Part shown: positions 10,947-25,509 of the stretch, piece after piece | How the letters are laid out: every line of letters begins with the position of its first letter | Numbering within the stretch: the first letter of the stretch is position 1 | Assembly (NCBI RefSeq): GCF_002575655.3 | Contig: NC_053037.3 | Location: 448,105,793-448,169,792 of the forward strand | DNA from: Aegilops tauschii subsp. strangulata | Taxonomy: Eukaryota > Streptophyta > Magnoliopsida > Poales > Poaceae | Direction: 5' to 3' | DNA length: 64,000 nt | Notes under the pieces: model-generated | The model's input: the letters and a program-made list of their open reading frames with translations, nothing else | Told to the model about the DNA's origin: nothing | The model's database searches: none | Translations under genes and position numbers: made by a program

Positions 10947-11562
10947 GTCTCCCACTTGCACTAGAGTCAATAATCTAGTTCACATCGCCATGTGATTAAC
11001 ACTCATAGGTCACATCACCATGTGACCAACATCCAAAGAGTTCACTAGAGTCAAAAATCTAGTTCACATCACTATGTGATTAACACTCAATGTGTTCTGG
11101 TTTGATCATGTTATGCTTGTGAGAGAGGTTATTAGTCAACGGGTCTGAACCTTTCAGATCCGTGTGTGCTTTACGAATATCTATGTCATCTTGTGGATGC
11201 TACCACGCACTATTTGGAGCCATTTCAAATAATTGCTCTACTATATGAATCCGGTTTACTACTCAGAGTCATCCGGATTAGTGTCGAAGTTCGCATCGAC
11301 GTAACCCTTTACGACGAACTCCTTTTCACCTCCATAATCGAGAAAATTCCTTAGTCCACTATATACTAAGGATAAGTTCGACCGCTGTCATGTGATCCAT
11401 TCCCGGATCACTATTGTACCCCTTGACCAACTCATGGCAAGGCACACTTCATGTGTGGTACACAACATAGCATACTATAGAGCCTACGTCTGAAGCATAG
11501 GGGACGACCTTCGTCCTTTCTCTCTCTTCTGCTGTGGTCAGGTCTTGAGTCTTACTCAATAC

Positions 11563-12557
11563 TCACACCTTGTAACACAGCCAAGAACTCCTTCTTTGCT
11601 GATCTATTTTGAACTCCTTCAAAATCATGTCAAGGTGTGCGTTCTTTGAAAGTATCATCGGGCGTCTTGATCTATCTCTATAGATCTTGATGCCCAATAT
11701 GTAAGCAGCTTTTATCCAGGTCTTCCTTTGAAAAACTCCTTTCAAACAACCCTTTATGCTTTCCAGAAATTCTACATCATTTCGGATCAACAATATGTCA
11801 TTCACATATACTTATCAGAAATGTTGCAGCGCTCCCACTCACTTTATTGTAAATAAAAGTTTCTAACAAACTTTGTATAAACCCAAAAACTTTGATCACT
11901 CCATCAAAGCGTATATTCTGACTCCGAGATGCTTGCTCTAATCCATGGAAGGATCGCTGGAGCTAGCATACCTTTTAGCATCCTTAGGATCGACAAAACC
12001 TTTCTGATTGTATCCCATACAACCTTTCCTTACGAAAACTGGTAAGGAAACTTGTTTTGACATCCATCTGCCAGATTTCATAAATGCAGCTAATGCTAAC
12101 ATGATTCCGACGGACTTAAGCATCGCTACGGATGAGAAAATCTCATCGTAGTCAACTCCTTGAACTTGTGAAAATACTCTTTGCCACAAGTCGAGCTTCA
12201 TAGACGGTAACATTACCGTCCACGTCCGTCTTCTTCTTAAAGATCCATTTATCTCGGATTTCATGGCTTTTAACCATTTGTCAAAATATGGGCCCACCAT
12301 CGCTTCTCCATAGCTCGTAGGTTCATTATTGTCCAACAACATGATATCTCAGACAGGATCACGTACCACTCTGAAGTAGCACGCATCCTCGTCGTCCTAC
12401 GAGGTTTGGTGGTGACTTTATCCGAAGTTTCATGATCACTATCATAAGCTTCCACTTCAATTGGTATAGGTGCCACAGGAACAACTTCCTGTGCCCTGCT
12501 ACACAATAGTTGAAGTGACGGTTCAATAACCTTATCAAGTCTCCACCATCCTCCCAC
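11563..12557 (-). pseudogene. Copia 1 integrase C-terminus to reverse transcriptase remnant
   Basis: On the minus strand this holds pieces of a copia-type RT: EPTSYGEAMVGPYFDKWLKA (start of the RT domain), QVQGVDYDEIFSSVAMLKS, then a separate frame with VNDILLIRNDVEFLESIKG and AAYILGIKIYRDRSRR. The catalytic YVDD is changed to VND (28 bp at 11791-11818), and several frameshifts separate the pieces. The 12270-12557 part is the acidic linker between integrase and RT (DSDHETSDKVTTKPRRTTR). It is not functional. Confidence 0.85.
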
Positions 12558-13279
12558 TCAATTCTTTCGAGAGAAACTTTTCCTCGAGAAAGGACTCATT
12601 TCTAGAAGCAATTACTTTTGCTTCCAGATCTGAAATAGGAGGTATACCCAACTGTTTTGGGTATTCTTATGAAGATGTATTTATCCGCTTTGGGTTCGAG
12701 CTTATCAGCCTGAAACTCTTTCACATAAGCTTCGCAGCCCCAAACTTTTAAGAAACGACAACTTAGGTTTCTCTAAACGGTGTCGTCTCAACGGAATTGC
12801 GTGGTGCCCCTTTTAAAGTGAATGCGGTTGTCTCTAATGCCTAACCCATAAACGATAGTGGTAATTCGATACGAGACATCATGGTATGCACCATATCCAA
12901 TAGGGCGCAGTTATGATGTTCGGACACACCATCACACCATGGTGTTCCAGGCGGTATTAATTGTGAAACACTTTCCACAATGTCTTAATTGTGTGCCAAA
13001 CTCGTAACTCAGATACTCATCTCTATGATCATATCACAGACATTTTATCCTCTTGTCACGACGATCTTCAACTTAACTCTGAAATTACTTGAACCTTTCA
13101 ATAATTCAGACTTGTGTTTCATCAAGTAAATACACTCAGCATCTACTCAAATCATCTGTGAAGTAAGAACATAACGATATCCACTGCATGCCTCAGCATT
13201 CATTGGACTGCACACATCAAATGTATTACTTCCAACAAATTGCTCTCTTGTTCATCTTACTGAAAACGAGGCCTTTCAG

Positions 13280-14202
13280 TCATCTTGCCCATGTGGTATG
13301 ATTTGCATGTCTCAAGTGATTCAAAATCAAGTGAGTCCAAACGATCCATCTGCATGGAGTTTCTTCATGCATATATACCAATAGACATGGTTCGCATGTC
13401 TCAATCTTTTCAAAAATGAGTGAGTCCAAAGATCCATCTACATGGAGCTTCTTCATGCGTTCTATACCAATATGACTCAAATGGCAGTGCCACAAGTATG
13501 TGCTACTATCATTACTATTTTATATCTTTTGGCACGAACATGTGTATCACTGCGATCGAGATTCATTTTAGGTGCAAGACCATTGAAGGTATTATTCAAA
13601 TAAACAGAGTAACCATTATTCTCCTTAAATGAATAACTGTATTGCGATAAACATAATCCAATCATGCTCAACGCAAACACCAAATCTCGATGGTAGAGGG
13701 AGCATGCGATGCTTGATCACATCAACCTTGGAAACACTTCCAACACATATCGTCATCTCACCTTTAGCTAGTCTCCGTTTATTCCGCAGCTTTTATTTCG
13801 AGTTACTAACACTTAGCAACCGAACCGGTATCTAATACCCTGGTGCTGCTAGGAGTACTAGTGAAGTACACATTCATATAATGTATATCCAATATACTTC
13901 TGTCGACCTTGCCTGCCTTCTCATCTACCAAGTATCTAGGGTAGTTCCGCTTCAGTGACCGTTCCCCTCATTACAGAAGCACTTAGTCTCGGGTTTGGGT
14001 TCAACCTTGGGATTCTTCACTAGAGCAGCAAATGACTTGCTGTTTCATGAAGTATCCCTTTTGCCCTTGCCCTTCTTAAACTAGTGGTTTTACTAACCAT
14101 CAACAATTGATGCTCCTTCTTGATTTCTACTCTCGCGGTGTCAAACATCGCGAATAGCTCAAGGATCATCATAACTATCCCTGATATGTTATAGTTCATC
14201 AC
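13280..14202 (-). pseudogene. Copia 1 gag/protease to pre-integrase remnant
   Basis: Minus-strand pieces include MWHCHLSHIGIERMKKLHVD, a decayed copy of the GAG-pre-integrase HCLGH region. Upstream are gag-like pieces near 14020-14202. The frame is broken many times and no intact zinc knuckle is visible. A local duplication near 13300-13480 repeats the HEETPCRWIVW part. Confidence 0.7.
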
Positions 14203-14936
14203 GAAGCTCTACTAGCTTGGTGGCAGTGACTATGGAGAACTATCACTATCTCATCTGGGAGATTAACTCCCACTCGATTCAAGCGATTGTGGTACTCAGA
14301 CAATCTGAGCAAATGCTCAACGATTGAGCTTTTCTCCCTTAGTTTGTAGGCTTAAGAAACTTGTCAGAGGTCTCATACCTCTTGACGTGGGCACTAGTCT
14401 GAAATCCCAATTTCAGTCTTCGGAACATCTCATATGTTCTGCGACGTTTCACAAACGTCTTTGGTGCCACAATTCTAAACCATTAGAACTATCACGTAGT
14501 CATCAAAACGTGTATGTCAGATGTTTCGCAACATCTACAGACGATGCTGAGGTTCAGCACACCGAGCGGTGCATTAAGGACATAAGCCTTCTGTGCAGCA
14601 ATGAGGACAATCCTCAGTTTACGGACCCAGTCCGCATAATTGCTACTACCAACTTTCAACTAAATTTTCTCTAGGAACATATCTTAAACAGTAGAACTAA
14701 AGTGCATGACATAATTTGCAAAGACCTTTTGACTATGTTCATGATAATGAAGTTCATCTGATTATTGAATGAACTCCCACTCAGATAGACATCCCTCTAG
14801 TCATCTAAGTGATACATGATCCGAGTCAAACTAGGCCGTGTCCGATCATCACGTGAGACGGACTAGTCATCATCGGTGAACATCTCCATGTTGATCGTAT
14901 CTACTATACGACTCATGTTCGACCTTTCGGTCTCTT

Positions 14937-15035
14937 GTGTTCCGAGGCCATGTCTGTACATGCTAGGCTCGTCAAGTCAACCTAAGTGTTTCGCATGTGT
15001 TCCGAGGCCATGTCTGTACATGCTAGGCTCGTCAA
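14937..15035. repeat. 60-bp tandem duplication in copia 1 leader
   Basis: TGTGTTCCGAGGCCATGTCT and the following bases to CTCGTCAA occur twice at exactly 60-bp spacing (14937 and 14997). Copia element 2 has only one copy at about 37065-37108, so the duplication is private to element 1. Confidence 0.85.
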
Positions 15036-16008
15036 CACCCATTGTATTCGAACGTTAGAATCTATCACACCCGATCATCACGTGGTGCTTCGAAACAACG
15101 AACCTTCGCAACGGTGCACAGTTAGGGGGAACACGTCTCTTGAAATTTTTAGTGAGGGATCATCTTATTTATGCTACCGTCGTTCTAAGCAAATAAGATG
15201 TAAACATGATAAACATCATATGCAATCAAATAGTGACATGATATGGCCAATATCATTTTGCTCCTTTGATCTCCATCTTCGGGGCACCATGATCATCTTT
15301 GTCACCGGCATGACACCATGATCTCCATCATCATGATCTCCATCATTGTGTCTTCATGAAGTTGTCACGCCAACGATTACTTCTACTTCTATGGCTAACG
15401 CGCTTAGCAATAAAGTAAAGTAATTTACATGGCGTTATTCAATGACACGCAGGTCATACAAAAATAAAGACAACTCCTATGGCTCCTGCCGGTTGTCATA
15501 CTCATCGACATGCAAGTCGTGATTCCTATTACAAGAATATGATCAATCTCATACATCACATATATCATTCATCACATCTTCTGGCCATATCACATCACAT
15601 AGCACATGCTGCAAAAACAAGTTAGACGTCCTCTAATTGTTGTTGCAAGTTTTTACGTGGCTTGTATAGGTTTCTAGCAAGAACGTTTCTTACCTACGTA
15701 AGACCACAACGTGATATGCCAATTTCTATTTACCCTTCATAAGGACCCTTTTCATCGAATCCGTTCCGACTAAAGTGGGAGAGACAGACACCCGCTAGCC
15801 ACCTTATGCAACTAGTGCATGTCAGTCGGTGGAACCTGTCTCACGTAAGCGTACGTGTAAGGTCGGTCCGGGCCGTTTCATCCCGCAATGCCGCCGAAAC
15901 AAGATAAGACTAGTAGCGGCAAGAAGAATTGGCAACATCTACGCCCACAACTACTTTGTGTTCTACTCGTGCATAGAAACTACGCATAGACCTAGCTCAT
16001 GATGCCAC

Positions 16009-17730
16009 TGTTGGGGAACGTAGCAGAAATTCAAAATTTTCTACGCATCACCAAGATCAATCTATGGAGTTTACTAGCAACGAGAGGGAGGGAGTGCATC
16101 TACATACCCTTGTAGATCGCGAGCGGAAGCGTTCAAGAGAACGGGGTTGATGGAGTCGTACTCGTCGTGATCCAAATCACCGATGATCCTAGCGCCGAAC
16201 GGACAGCACCTCCGCATTCAACACACGTACGGAGCAGTGACGTCTCCTCCTTCTTGATCCAGCAAGGGGGAGGAGAGGTTGATGGAGATCCAGCAGCACG
16301 ACGGCATGGTGGTGGAAGTAGCGGGATTCCAACAGGGCTTCGTCAAGCGCTGCGGGAGGAGGGAGATGTGTCACGGGAGGGAGAGGGAGGCGCCAGGGCT
16401 TAGGGTTTGCTGCCCTCCCTTCCCCCCACTATATATAGGGCCAAGGGAGAGGGGGGGCGCAGCCTTGGCCCTTCCTCCAAGGAAGGGTGCGGCCAGGGAG
16501 GAGTCCATCCTCCCCAAGGCACCTAGGAGGTGCCTTCCCCCTTTAGGACTCTCCCTTTATCTTATCTCTTGGCGCATGGGCCTCTTGGGGCTGGTTCCCT
16601 TGGCCCATATAGGCCAAGGCGCACACCCCACAGCCCATGTGCCCCCCGGGGCATGTGGACCCCTTGGTGGACCCCCGGACCCCTTTCGGCACTCCCGGTA
16701 CAATACCGATAATGCGCGAAACCTTTCCGGCGACCAAAACAAGACTTCCCATATATAAATCTTTACCTCCGGACCATTCCGGAACTCCTCGTGACGTCCG
16801 GGATCTCATCCGGGACTCCGAACAACTTTCAGGTTACCGCATACTAATATCTCTACAACCCTAGCGTCACCGAACCTTAAGTGTGTAGACCCTACGGGTT
16901 TGGGAGACACGCAGACATGACCGAGACGACTCTCCGGTCAATAACCAACAGCGGGATCTGGATACCCATGTTGGCTCCCACATGCTCCTCGATGATCTCA
17001 TCGGATGAACCACGATGTCGAGGATTCAATCAATCCCGTATACAATTCCCTTTGTCAATCGGTATGTTACTTGCCCGAGATTCGATCGTCGGTATCCCAA
17101 TACCTTGTTCAATCTCGTTACCGGTAAGTCTCTTTACTCGTTCCGTAACACATCATCCCGTGATCAACTCCTTGGTCACATTGTGCACATTATGATGATG
17201 TCCTATCGAGTGGGCCCAGAGATACCTCTCCGTTTACATGGAGTGACAAATCCCAGTCTCGATTCGTGCCAACCCAACAGACACTTTCGGAGATACCTGT
17301 AGTGCACCTTTATAGCCACCCAGTTACGTTGTGACGTTTGGTACACCCAAAGCATTCCTACGGTATCCGGGAGTTGCACAATCTCATGGTCTAAGGAAAT
17401 GATACTTGACATTAGAAAAGCTCTTAGCAAACGAACTACACGATCTTGTGCTAGGGTTAGGATTGGGTCTTGTCCATCACATCATTCTCCTAATGATGTG
17501 ATCCCGTTATCAAACATCCAATGTCCATGGTCAGGAAACCGTAACCATCTATTGATCAACGAGCTAGTCAACTAGAGGCTTACTAGGGACATGGTGTTGT
17601 CTATGTATCCACACACATGTATCTGAGTTTCCTATCAATACAATTCTAGCATGGATAATAAATGATTATCATGAACAAGGAAATATAATAATAACCTATT
17701 TATTATTGCCTCTAGGGCATATTTCCAACA
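16009..17730 (-). repeat. 5' LTR of copia element 1
   Basis: 1,722 bp, TG...CA ends, followed by target site TTTTT. It would drive minus-strand transcription into the internal part. Confidence 0.92.
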
Positions 17731-18834
17731 TTTTTCACACGCTATCAACAAAAATGCATTCAGATTATTTGTCATTTTAGCGGTATATTTTAAAAACAAC
17801 CGCTCCCCTCGGACTAATAATCCCGTTACCAATTGAACATACACCCCCCTTTAGTTCTTCGATGTCATACCATAATTGCAGCTCACATCGACCCCATGGC
17901 AGTGCAAGTGTACTAATCGACATTTTCCAGGTGTGAAAATTCCAAGAAATCCCCATATCTTATACTCGCATTGGCACAAGATAAATCACACATGCGAATA
18001 ATATTTTATTGTCCGCCCCTCTAGCCAAGGATGGAAACCGTTCGACTATTCACACTCTTCAATTTCTTAGTCAACCATAGATGTTACCCGCTGTTCCTAA
18101 TCACTTCAATTAAGATGCACTCTGCCATTTTTTATGGCGACATTTTTTCAGAGGAAGCTAGAAAAATTATGATTTTTTCAATTTCTATATAATATTTCTT
18201 ATTTCTTAACCAGCTAAAAGAAGATGGACTCTGCCTGGTGCGGTCATATTCTATTGTTAAATGAATTGCGCGCACCAGGTTCGCCTTGACTCTTTTATTT
18301 TCATTTTCTAACTAGCACTGCATTAACTTGTACGAATAACCGTTTTTGGGTTTGTTGCATCTCAGTAGCTGAGATTCCCCGCACACCCAACTGAATCACG
18401 ATACTAGAAGAAGCACAAATTTAACAGAAATGCCAAATGATTACCTGAATCGCAACTCCTCGAAGAAGAATTTCATCCCATCCATGATGAAATCGCTCAC
18501 GTCCAGTGTGCCAGATGAAGGGGACGATATGTGCATGGCCTCCAAGTAAATGGAATGTGACTTGTATCATAGTTGGGCCATCCATACCATTTAATGACAC
18601 ACCAGGCCGGCCCTAGCACCACATGTGGAAAATTCATATCTGCTCTCGAAGCACATCACGTACCTGTAATCTCAGGCCCGTGTACAAATCTAGCACACCA
18701 ACCATGACGCATGTGTATTCCCACTTAATAGCCAACATACATGCATTGTAAATGCACTGTAAATGCACGCTGCACACATCACAGCGTCTCGATGCATGGC
18801 TCAGATAAAGGCCTCCTAGTAGCCCGACCTCCAA
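17731..18834. other. Unassigned intergenic sequence
   Basis: No open frame, repeat array or terminal repeat that I can recognise. Composition is AT-rich, and it ends against a gypsy remnant. Confidence 0.5.
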
Positions 18835-20289
18835 AATGCTCCACTCTCTTTAAACTTACTATTGGCAAAATCCGTGGCTTTGCCCTTATATAAGCCAGCC
18901 ATGACCACACCAAAGGCTGCTCGTTAGCGAAGCTTCTCCGGATCGCCCGGGTCGCATCGTTGGTTCAATTGTACATGTACAGTGGATGTTGTCGTTGCCG
19001 TAGTGGTTGGATTCTTCGGTCGATGGTCGTTGCCATTACTTCTATAATGGTTAGGCTCATACTTGTCAGGCACCTCACTTTAGCCACGAGACGAGCCACA
19101 TCGGCGTCGTGCTGTTGAGCATTGCTCCGTGGCCTCCAGCTATAGAGCTTCTTCGGAGGATCCGAGGAGAAGGGCGGAAGCCCGGGCCGAGCTGGCTCAT
19201 GTAATGGTACGTCGGCCATATAGAACCATTCCGATACCCACGTGTCATCTTCTCGACGAGTGCCAGTAGGGTATCCGGTTCCAGCTATTCTGCACACCTC
19301 AGCCGCTCCTACCTCGTGTAATTTTTTGTCTCAGGAGCAGGGCATCACACATAAATATTGTCTCCACTGCCCGAAGTGGGCCTCGCATCCGAGGTGCATC
19401 TTACACAGGGCGATGAACCCCACGATGTGTAAAATCGAATTGGGAGTCAAAGGGTGGAGTTGGATCCCATAGAACTCAAGTAAACCGCGAAGGAAGGAAT
19501 GGATTGGGAACCCTAGCCCGCGGAGGAGGAAAGGAACGAAGCATACCCGCTCATCCCCACGAGGGATGGGATAACTGTCAGCGTGTATCTGTTTGTCGAT
19601 GGATACGAGGCCCGGGCGGGTGGAGGCCAAATCTGGATCCGACAAATACCATGCATTGAGAGCCGATTCAACTGAAGGCGTGTAACGGCGCAGCTTCCAC
19701 AGTCTCCTTTTAGGGGACCATGCAGGCCCTTGGGAGAACCAACTTCGGTCACCATTGATGGAACTTCTCAAACTCGAGTTCGGGAAGGGGGAACGGTATT
19801 GAGCAACGGAAGAGGAAAGGGCTAGGGCACGTTGGACCATCAATTTGGGCTCGTCGTGGGTTAAATAAGGCTGATTGGAGTGACGCTTTGACGTCCGGCC
19901 ATAAAAGCGGCACGATTCCCCAAACCGCACGGAGCGCAAAGTGGCATGAGGTGGCGGCTGGGCCGAGGTAGAGCTCGGAGACTCACGACGAAGACTCAGA
20001 ATAGGAGATGGGAACTTGCCTGCTAAGCCGAACGTCGCCCTGCCGAAGACTATCCAGCCGAAGAAAAGTATCCGAAGGAGATCATCATCCTCGACTTCGG
20101 TCTCGGAGTAGATCAACTCTGTACTTTGATACCTTCATAATATAAACAAGAGCAAGACGTAGGGTTTTACCTCCATAGAAAGGGCCCGAACCTGGTAAAT
20201 TTCTTGTGTGTTCTTCTCCTGTTACCCATCGATCCTATCTAATAGCTCGGACCCCCCCTACCCGACATCAGTCAATTTTGACACCGACA
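18835..20289 (-). mobile_element. Gypsy-type retrotransposon remnant
   Basis: The right edge reads TGTCGGTGTCAAAATTGAC on the minus strand, the usual start of a group of Triticeae gypsy LTRs. It is followed by GGGTAGGGGGTCCG and GTTCGGGCCCTTTC-type LTR motifs to about 20117. LTR sequence then runs directly into gag-like coding sequence with no primer site between them, so an internal deletion joined the two. No second LTR is visible. Confidence 0.7.
18965..20116 (-). pseudogene. Gypsy gag-like protein remnant (Transposase_28-type), one in-frame stop
   Basis: The minus-strand frame from 20116 contains LLRGLGFPIHSFLRGLLEFY, GIQLHPLTPNSILHIVGFIA and LGCEAHFG, the hallmark of the plant 'putative gypsy type transposon' domain. 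A TGA at 19331-19333 interrupts it. The same frame resumes with VCRIAGTGYPTGTRR and WVSEWFYMADVPL, which normally follow in this family, and ends at 18965. The part before GDERVCFVP is poorly matched and may be rearranged. Confidence 0.75.
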
Positions 20290-21140
20290 GGTGGTTTGGT
20301 AATTTTCTTCGGAAGCTAAGGTTTATGATAAATTTAAAGAGTGTCGCATAATTTGGTTGTATCAAGATTTTTTTAGTAAAAGACATCGACTCAGCCACAA
20401 TAATATTTTTCATCAATTTTCGTAGGAAGGCACATTTAAAAAGATAAACGTCAACTAATATGTGAACCATGGAACACTCCGTCTATTTTGTTACCCTGCA
20501 TTCAGTTTTGTCAGGACAATCATTTGAGTAACAATTACTCTATTAGTATGCACTTGTGACATAAATTGATGTCGTTAGATTTATATTCAAAAACAATTCT
20601 TTACAATTATAATTTTGCAACACAGTAGTTACGTTTAAATAGTGTAACTGTTGGTCAAAGACATGTCCTAACGATGGGCAATGTGCAAGTAGAAAAAAGA
20701 ACCTGAATAGAGAGAGTACTAAATACAGTACATATATTTCGATCTCATGCTGTTTTTACCATTGTGATTTTTTATTTGCGGGACATATTATCGTGATTTT
20801 CTAGCCAAAAAACAATGTACTCCACAGCTAAAATTTAAAAACATAGATGTCCACATAATTCAAAAACGGGAGAAGGGGGGGCGGTTACAAAATTCCTTGG
20901 ATAAAATCTCTGGTAACCTGGAAAGGCATCTGAGTCAATTTGCTAATCCATTCTTCATGACTCGCCGCACACATTTGTGTTTGCAGGTCGACGTTCTATC
21001 TCCCGATCTGATCTCACCTTTTTCTGCGCTGGCAAATGTTTTTCCAAAACGCCATCTTGTCAGGGCTGCAAAACAAAAGAGGACACTTGAAATGTACTCA
21101 AGCAGTACTACGATCCGATCCCCTCACTCATCAATCAGCA
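20290..21140. other. AT-rich intergenic sequence upstream of the tubulin promoter
   Basis: No gene or clear transposon end is visible. The sequence becomes GC-rich from about 21140, where the promoter region of the tubulin gene begins. Confidence 0.5.
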
Positions 21141-21727
21141 CAGACAGAAGAGCATGGCGTGGAACTGGAACGGAGGTAGTGCACAGACGGCGGGGCGGGC
21201 ATGTGCCTCACACGTGCGGTCCCCAGGAAAGGCGGGAGGGGGAGAACCGGTCACATGTCCCCGTCCTCGCGGGCCCACCAGCCGAGCTGTTCTCCGTCGG
21301 GCGGACGCCTTGGAGACTGGACCTCGCACCAACCAGCACCCACCAAATAATCCCAGCCCCACGATACAACTCTGGAACGCATCTGAACCCGACCCATAGC
21401 CCACATGGGCCAGCCAGGCACCTGCGCACGCAATGGCGGTCCACGCAGCGTGCCACCCACGGCCTCACCGACATGCGGGCCCGTAAGTAATGCCCCAACC
21501 TGTCAGCAGGCGAGGCATGCGTGGAGGCTGGTCTGTGTCCAGCTCTGGCCGGTGACTACCGACGAACGAGGGCCAGCGTGGCGAAATATCCCGTGGGCAG
21601 TTCGGGCATTCCGCCTCGAGGGGGAGATTTCAAATTTACTCAAGGTCGAGCGATCCGGGCCGTCGGGCCCGACGAGGGAGCGCGCGTGGGCCGTCGGATG
21701 CCGGCCGTCCCCTCCGCCGCCCACGGC

Positions 21728-21736
21728 TATTTAATA
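21728..21736 (+). promoter_or_regulatory. Probable TATA box of the beta-tubulin gene
   Basis: TATTTAATA lies at the end of a ~600-bp GC-rich stretch and ~30 bp before a CT-rich start region (GCTCCTCCCCGGCCACC). Transcription would start near 21760, leaving a short first exon that ends at the leader-intron donor at 21847. Confidence 0.6.
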
Positions 21737-21759
21737 CCCCCGGCGCTCGCGTCGCTCCT

Positions 21760-22656
21760 CCCCGGCCACCACACCCCCTCCTCCCCCACCCGTCCGCTCC
21801 CCTCTCGCCGCCGATTGTTCTGCCTGCGGGAACCATCTCATATCTCGTAAGCACAGTCATTCTTTACCAGTCTCATGCGCGCACTTTATCCTTAGTACTT
21901 TTGATGCTGTGAGTCTGGATTTGGAATGTCACGGTGATTCGAGTAGTTGCTGGGTCCGAATTTTTTTGAATTTTTTTGGCGGCGGAAGAGGTATTGCGCT
22001 AGGATCTTCGTCGTCTTTGCTGATTTCTGTAGAGCAATGCGTTGATCCGGTCTGTAGTTCTCTCTATTCTAGGTTGTGCTTTGATTTGTTCCGTTAAGTC
22101 GTTTCTTAGATCTGTGGATTTCATTTCGACAGATCTGGATCTAGGCCCGGCCTTGTTTACTGTATAGTGTGGTATATTCTGGAGTTGTGTTATATGATAT
22201 TAGGTTATTATTATCAGTAGTGTGGTATATTGTTGGGGATCCACTCGACAGAAGAGTACTAGTATAGTTCACGGGTCATTGTCTGTGAGATCTGGTGCCT
22301 CACGTTTGTGCTCTTTACCAGTTCATCTGTCAGTTTATAGTGTAGAGGTTTGTGTCATTTTTGCTTGAAAACTCTGGATCTAGATGGGTTCAATGACATA
22401 CGCATAGAAGTTCAGTGCCAGTTGGGATCTGAAACAGCATGAGCTGTTTCTGTAGATCTGTGCTTTCCTGATACGATCCCCATTAAGTGGTAAATGGTCC
22501 AGTTGTGCATGATCCGAGTTAATTCTGATAGCAAGTTAGCAACTACCGATTGTTACATCGGTTACTTATGTTCCTATCCATGCTCCAATATCTGATATTG
22601 TTGCAATCTCTGGTGTTAATTTGGCTATGCGTCTCCCTTCTGTTTCCAGGGCGAAG
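21760..22656 (+). other. Tubulin 5' UTR with 803-bp leader intron
   Basis: A donor at 21847 (CTC then GTAAGC) and an acceptor at 22648-22649 (CTGTTTCCAG) frame a T-rich 803-bp intron that ends seven bases before the ATG. The transcript start is inferred. Leader introns are known in some rice beta-tubulin genes, where they raise and pattern expression. That this one does the same is inference. Confidence 0.75.
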
Positions 22657-24577
<1,921 letters not shown>

Positions 24578-25138
24578 GGTGGGATGTCCATGTCGTGCTT
24601 TGCTGGGTGGGGGTTCTGGGGGCAGAGTTTGATCTGTTTGGTGCTTTGTTATAAATCTGTTTATCATCGCAACTACCGCTTGTACGCCACCGCCATTCTT
24701 CCTGCCTTTCCTAAGCTCTGTATTTCCTATGTTATGGCACCTTTTCGGTATTGTATCACTTGATGCCGTGCGGTATGTTCTGTGTTGAGGTTTCTGGTTC
24801 TCTCTGGTGCTGAATTCAGGCTTTCTGAGTTGGTATTTCTGCGGTAATTATTTTGTCGAATTCTGGGTGCATCATGGTTCCAACCTAGTGAATTCTCAAG
24901 TGGCCTCGGCCCGTAAGCTGGGTACCCTGGCGTGCTGTGATGCCTCTCACGCTCATTGTTTCTGCTCTGAGATATATGAGTTTTCTTCTTTGAAACGGTC
25001 ATGGGGAAAGCTCCCGACCTGAAAATATTTCGAAAGGAAATTGATGGATAGTAACTCCTGACCTCATGAGTTTTTTTATTTCAAACACTCATGCTCATTA
25101 CAGGAAAACCAACTATTCATGAGGTCTGATGTACAATA
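24578..25138. other. Tubulin 3' UTR and short intergenic gap
   Basis: T/G-rich 3' UTR sequence follows the TAA. No canonical AATAAA is obvious, which is common in plants. No other gene is visible before the MITE at 25139. Confidence 0.6.
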
Positions 25139-25220
25139 CTCCCTCCCATCCATATTACTTGTTTTGTCTAGATATGGATGTATCTGTTTGATACGGACAA
25201 GTAATATGAATCGGAGGAAG
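25139..25220. mobile_element. Stowaway-type MITE, 82 bp
   Basis: The left end CTCCCTCCCATCCATATTAC and the right end GTAATATGAATCGGAGGAAG are imperfect inverted repeats. TA flanks both sides (25137-25138 and 25221-25222), the target duplication of the Tc1/mariner superfamily. It lies between the converging 3' ends of the two genes. Confidence 0.9.
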
Positions 25221-25509
25221 TACTATACTTACCATGAACAAATGTGAAAGGGTCAGATTCTGGGTAGGAGGATGCATTTTTTATGCTATGCATAACTCAT
25301 TTGCAGTTTAGCGGAGTTCCCAAACAGAGATATATTACACATACAGCAGTCTAGCGGGGAGTTCCAATGCGTTTTTTTTCCATGTTTCTAACTTATGTGG
25401 AATGGAATTTTCAAATTAACAAATCCTGAAAATAGTCTGGACCAGAAGAATCCGTTAACTAAATGCTTAACATTTACAAAGTACCGGTCTTCAGCCTGGG
25501 ATATTGTTT

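Larger units (their letters stand above)
9223..17730 (-). mobile_element. Angela/WIS/BARE-type copia LTR retrotransposon 1
   Basis: Read on the minus strand, the LTRs begin TGTTGGAAATATGCCC and end in CGTTCCCCAACA, the ends typical of this Triticeae copia group. The element is 8,508 bp: LTR 16009-17730, internal part 10947-16008, LTR 9223-10946. Both flanks carry TTTTT (9218-9222 and 17731-17735), so the insertion is intact at its ends. The purine tract at 10947-10958 reads AAGTGGGAGAC on the minus strand. The primer site at 15991-16008 is a mutated form of the TGGTATCAGAGC initiator-Met site. By eye the two LTRs differ at about 20 positions in 1.72 kb (near 1%). The coding part is far more broken than that suggests. 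Confidence 0.93.
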
